Shown: positions 63,801 through 64,000 of the stretch, in pieces
Layout: each line of letters opens with the position of its first letter
How positions within the stretch are numbered: the first letter of the stretch is position 1
The notes under the pieces: model-generated
The model's database searches: none
What the model saw: only the letters and a program-made list of their open reading frames with translations
What the model was told of the DNA's origin: nothing
Assembly (NCBI RefSeq): GCF_008973715.1
Contig: NZ_WBOL01000013.1
Span: 1-64,000 of the forward strand
DNA: 64,000 nucleotides
From: Nitrincola schmidtii
Lineage (GTDB): Bacteria; Pseudomonadota; Gammaproteobacteria; Pseudomonadales; Balneatricaceae
Direction of reading: 5' to 3'
Program-made: the position numbers and the translations under genes

Positions 63801-64000
63801 ATGATGGATCAGTTAGAACAACTTAAGCAAATGACCAGCGTCGTGGCTGATACTGGGGATATTGACGCCATTGCTCGCTTCAAACCCGTCGATGCTACCA
63901 CTAACCCATCACTGATGTTGAAAGCAGCTCAAGACCCAAAATATGCTCATCTGCTTCAGCAAGCGAAACAACAAGCTCAGGTATTTGGCGGTAGCAACGC
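63801..64000 (+). CDS. tal: Transaldolase (5' part, cut by the window edge)
   Basis: The frame reads [44 protein letters not shown], the classic start of type 1 transaldolase. The enzyme transfers a dihydroxyacetone unit between sugar phosphates in the pentose phosphate and ribulose monophosphate routes. The catalytic lysine lies beyond the edge. AGGA is about seven bases before the first ATG, which directly follows the dusA stop; the ATG one codon later is equally usable. Confidence 0.93.
   Translation, partial: MMDQLEQLKQMTSVVADTGDIDAIARFKPVDATTNPSLMLKAAQDPKYAHLLQQAKQQAQVFGGSN

Overview
The window looks like chromosome from a gammaproteobacterium of moderate GC. gltX is followed by tRNA-Ala as in many members of the class, and dusA-tal, hrpB, Slp- and Blc-type lipoproteins, ecotin, ArfB and a cry-DASH/photolyase/DUF2256 trio are present. 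A marine or sulfur-oxidising lineage (Thiomicrospira- or Methylophaga-like) is possible, but I cannot fix the genus. Several genes start with TTG or GTG.

Layout. (1) 1-8296: AT-rich accessory DNA at the 3' end of a tRNA-Ala(GGC) gene (8280-8355). A 17-bp copy of the tRNA end recurs at 1958-1974, and a different tyrosine integrase lies beside each copy, so two integrative elements appear to sit in tandem. The inner one (about 6.3 kb) is complete: integrase, MobV relaxase, HUH replication initiator, a probable antisense RNA over the rep leader, a nested palindrome upstream of mob, and two small envelope-type cargo genes. (2) 8439-35070: conserved chromosome with gltX, a light-repair cluster, an RND efflux pair, a GGDEF-EAL protein, an OsmC-YcaO fusion, two sets of YeeE/YedE sulfur-transport genes (one with a periplasmic rhodanese behind an FNR-type box), hrpB, small envelope proteins, arfB, a GST, an ADP-ribosylglycohydrolase and a GNAT-nitrilase fusion. 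(3) 35236-42375: a three-gene minus-strand operon with an Aer-type chemoreceptor, a PBP-PAS-GGDEF-EAL-BLUF protein and a PAS-PAS-GGDEF-EAL protein. (4) 42718-62417: an island of about 20 kb between two diverged direct copies of the aer-like/dusA junction. It carries a two-partner secretion pair (3315-aa exoprotein TpsA and its TpsB), a response regulator and 7TM-type sensor kinase, a haem-c GGDEF-EAL protein and a globin-coupled diguanylate cyclase. (5) 62760-64000: dusA and the start of tal.

How the parts may work together. Five cyclic-di-GMP proteins with different sensors (PAS/GAF, PAS/PAS, ligand plus blue light, haem c, globin haem) lie near an Aer-type receptor and a giant adhesin. The promoter regions of the response regulator and of tpsBA share a 21-bp element (20/21 identical), which suggests that the two-component system controls itself and the adhesin. 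An FNR-type box precedes the haem-c gene. The inferred picture is a locus that couples oxygen, redox and light to attachment.

The strongest candidates for something undescribed are the PBP-to-BLUF five-domain protein, the island with reciprocal pseudogene borders and its shared promoter element, and the small integrative element with its own rolling-circle replicon. All calls come from reading the sequence without database searches.
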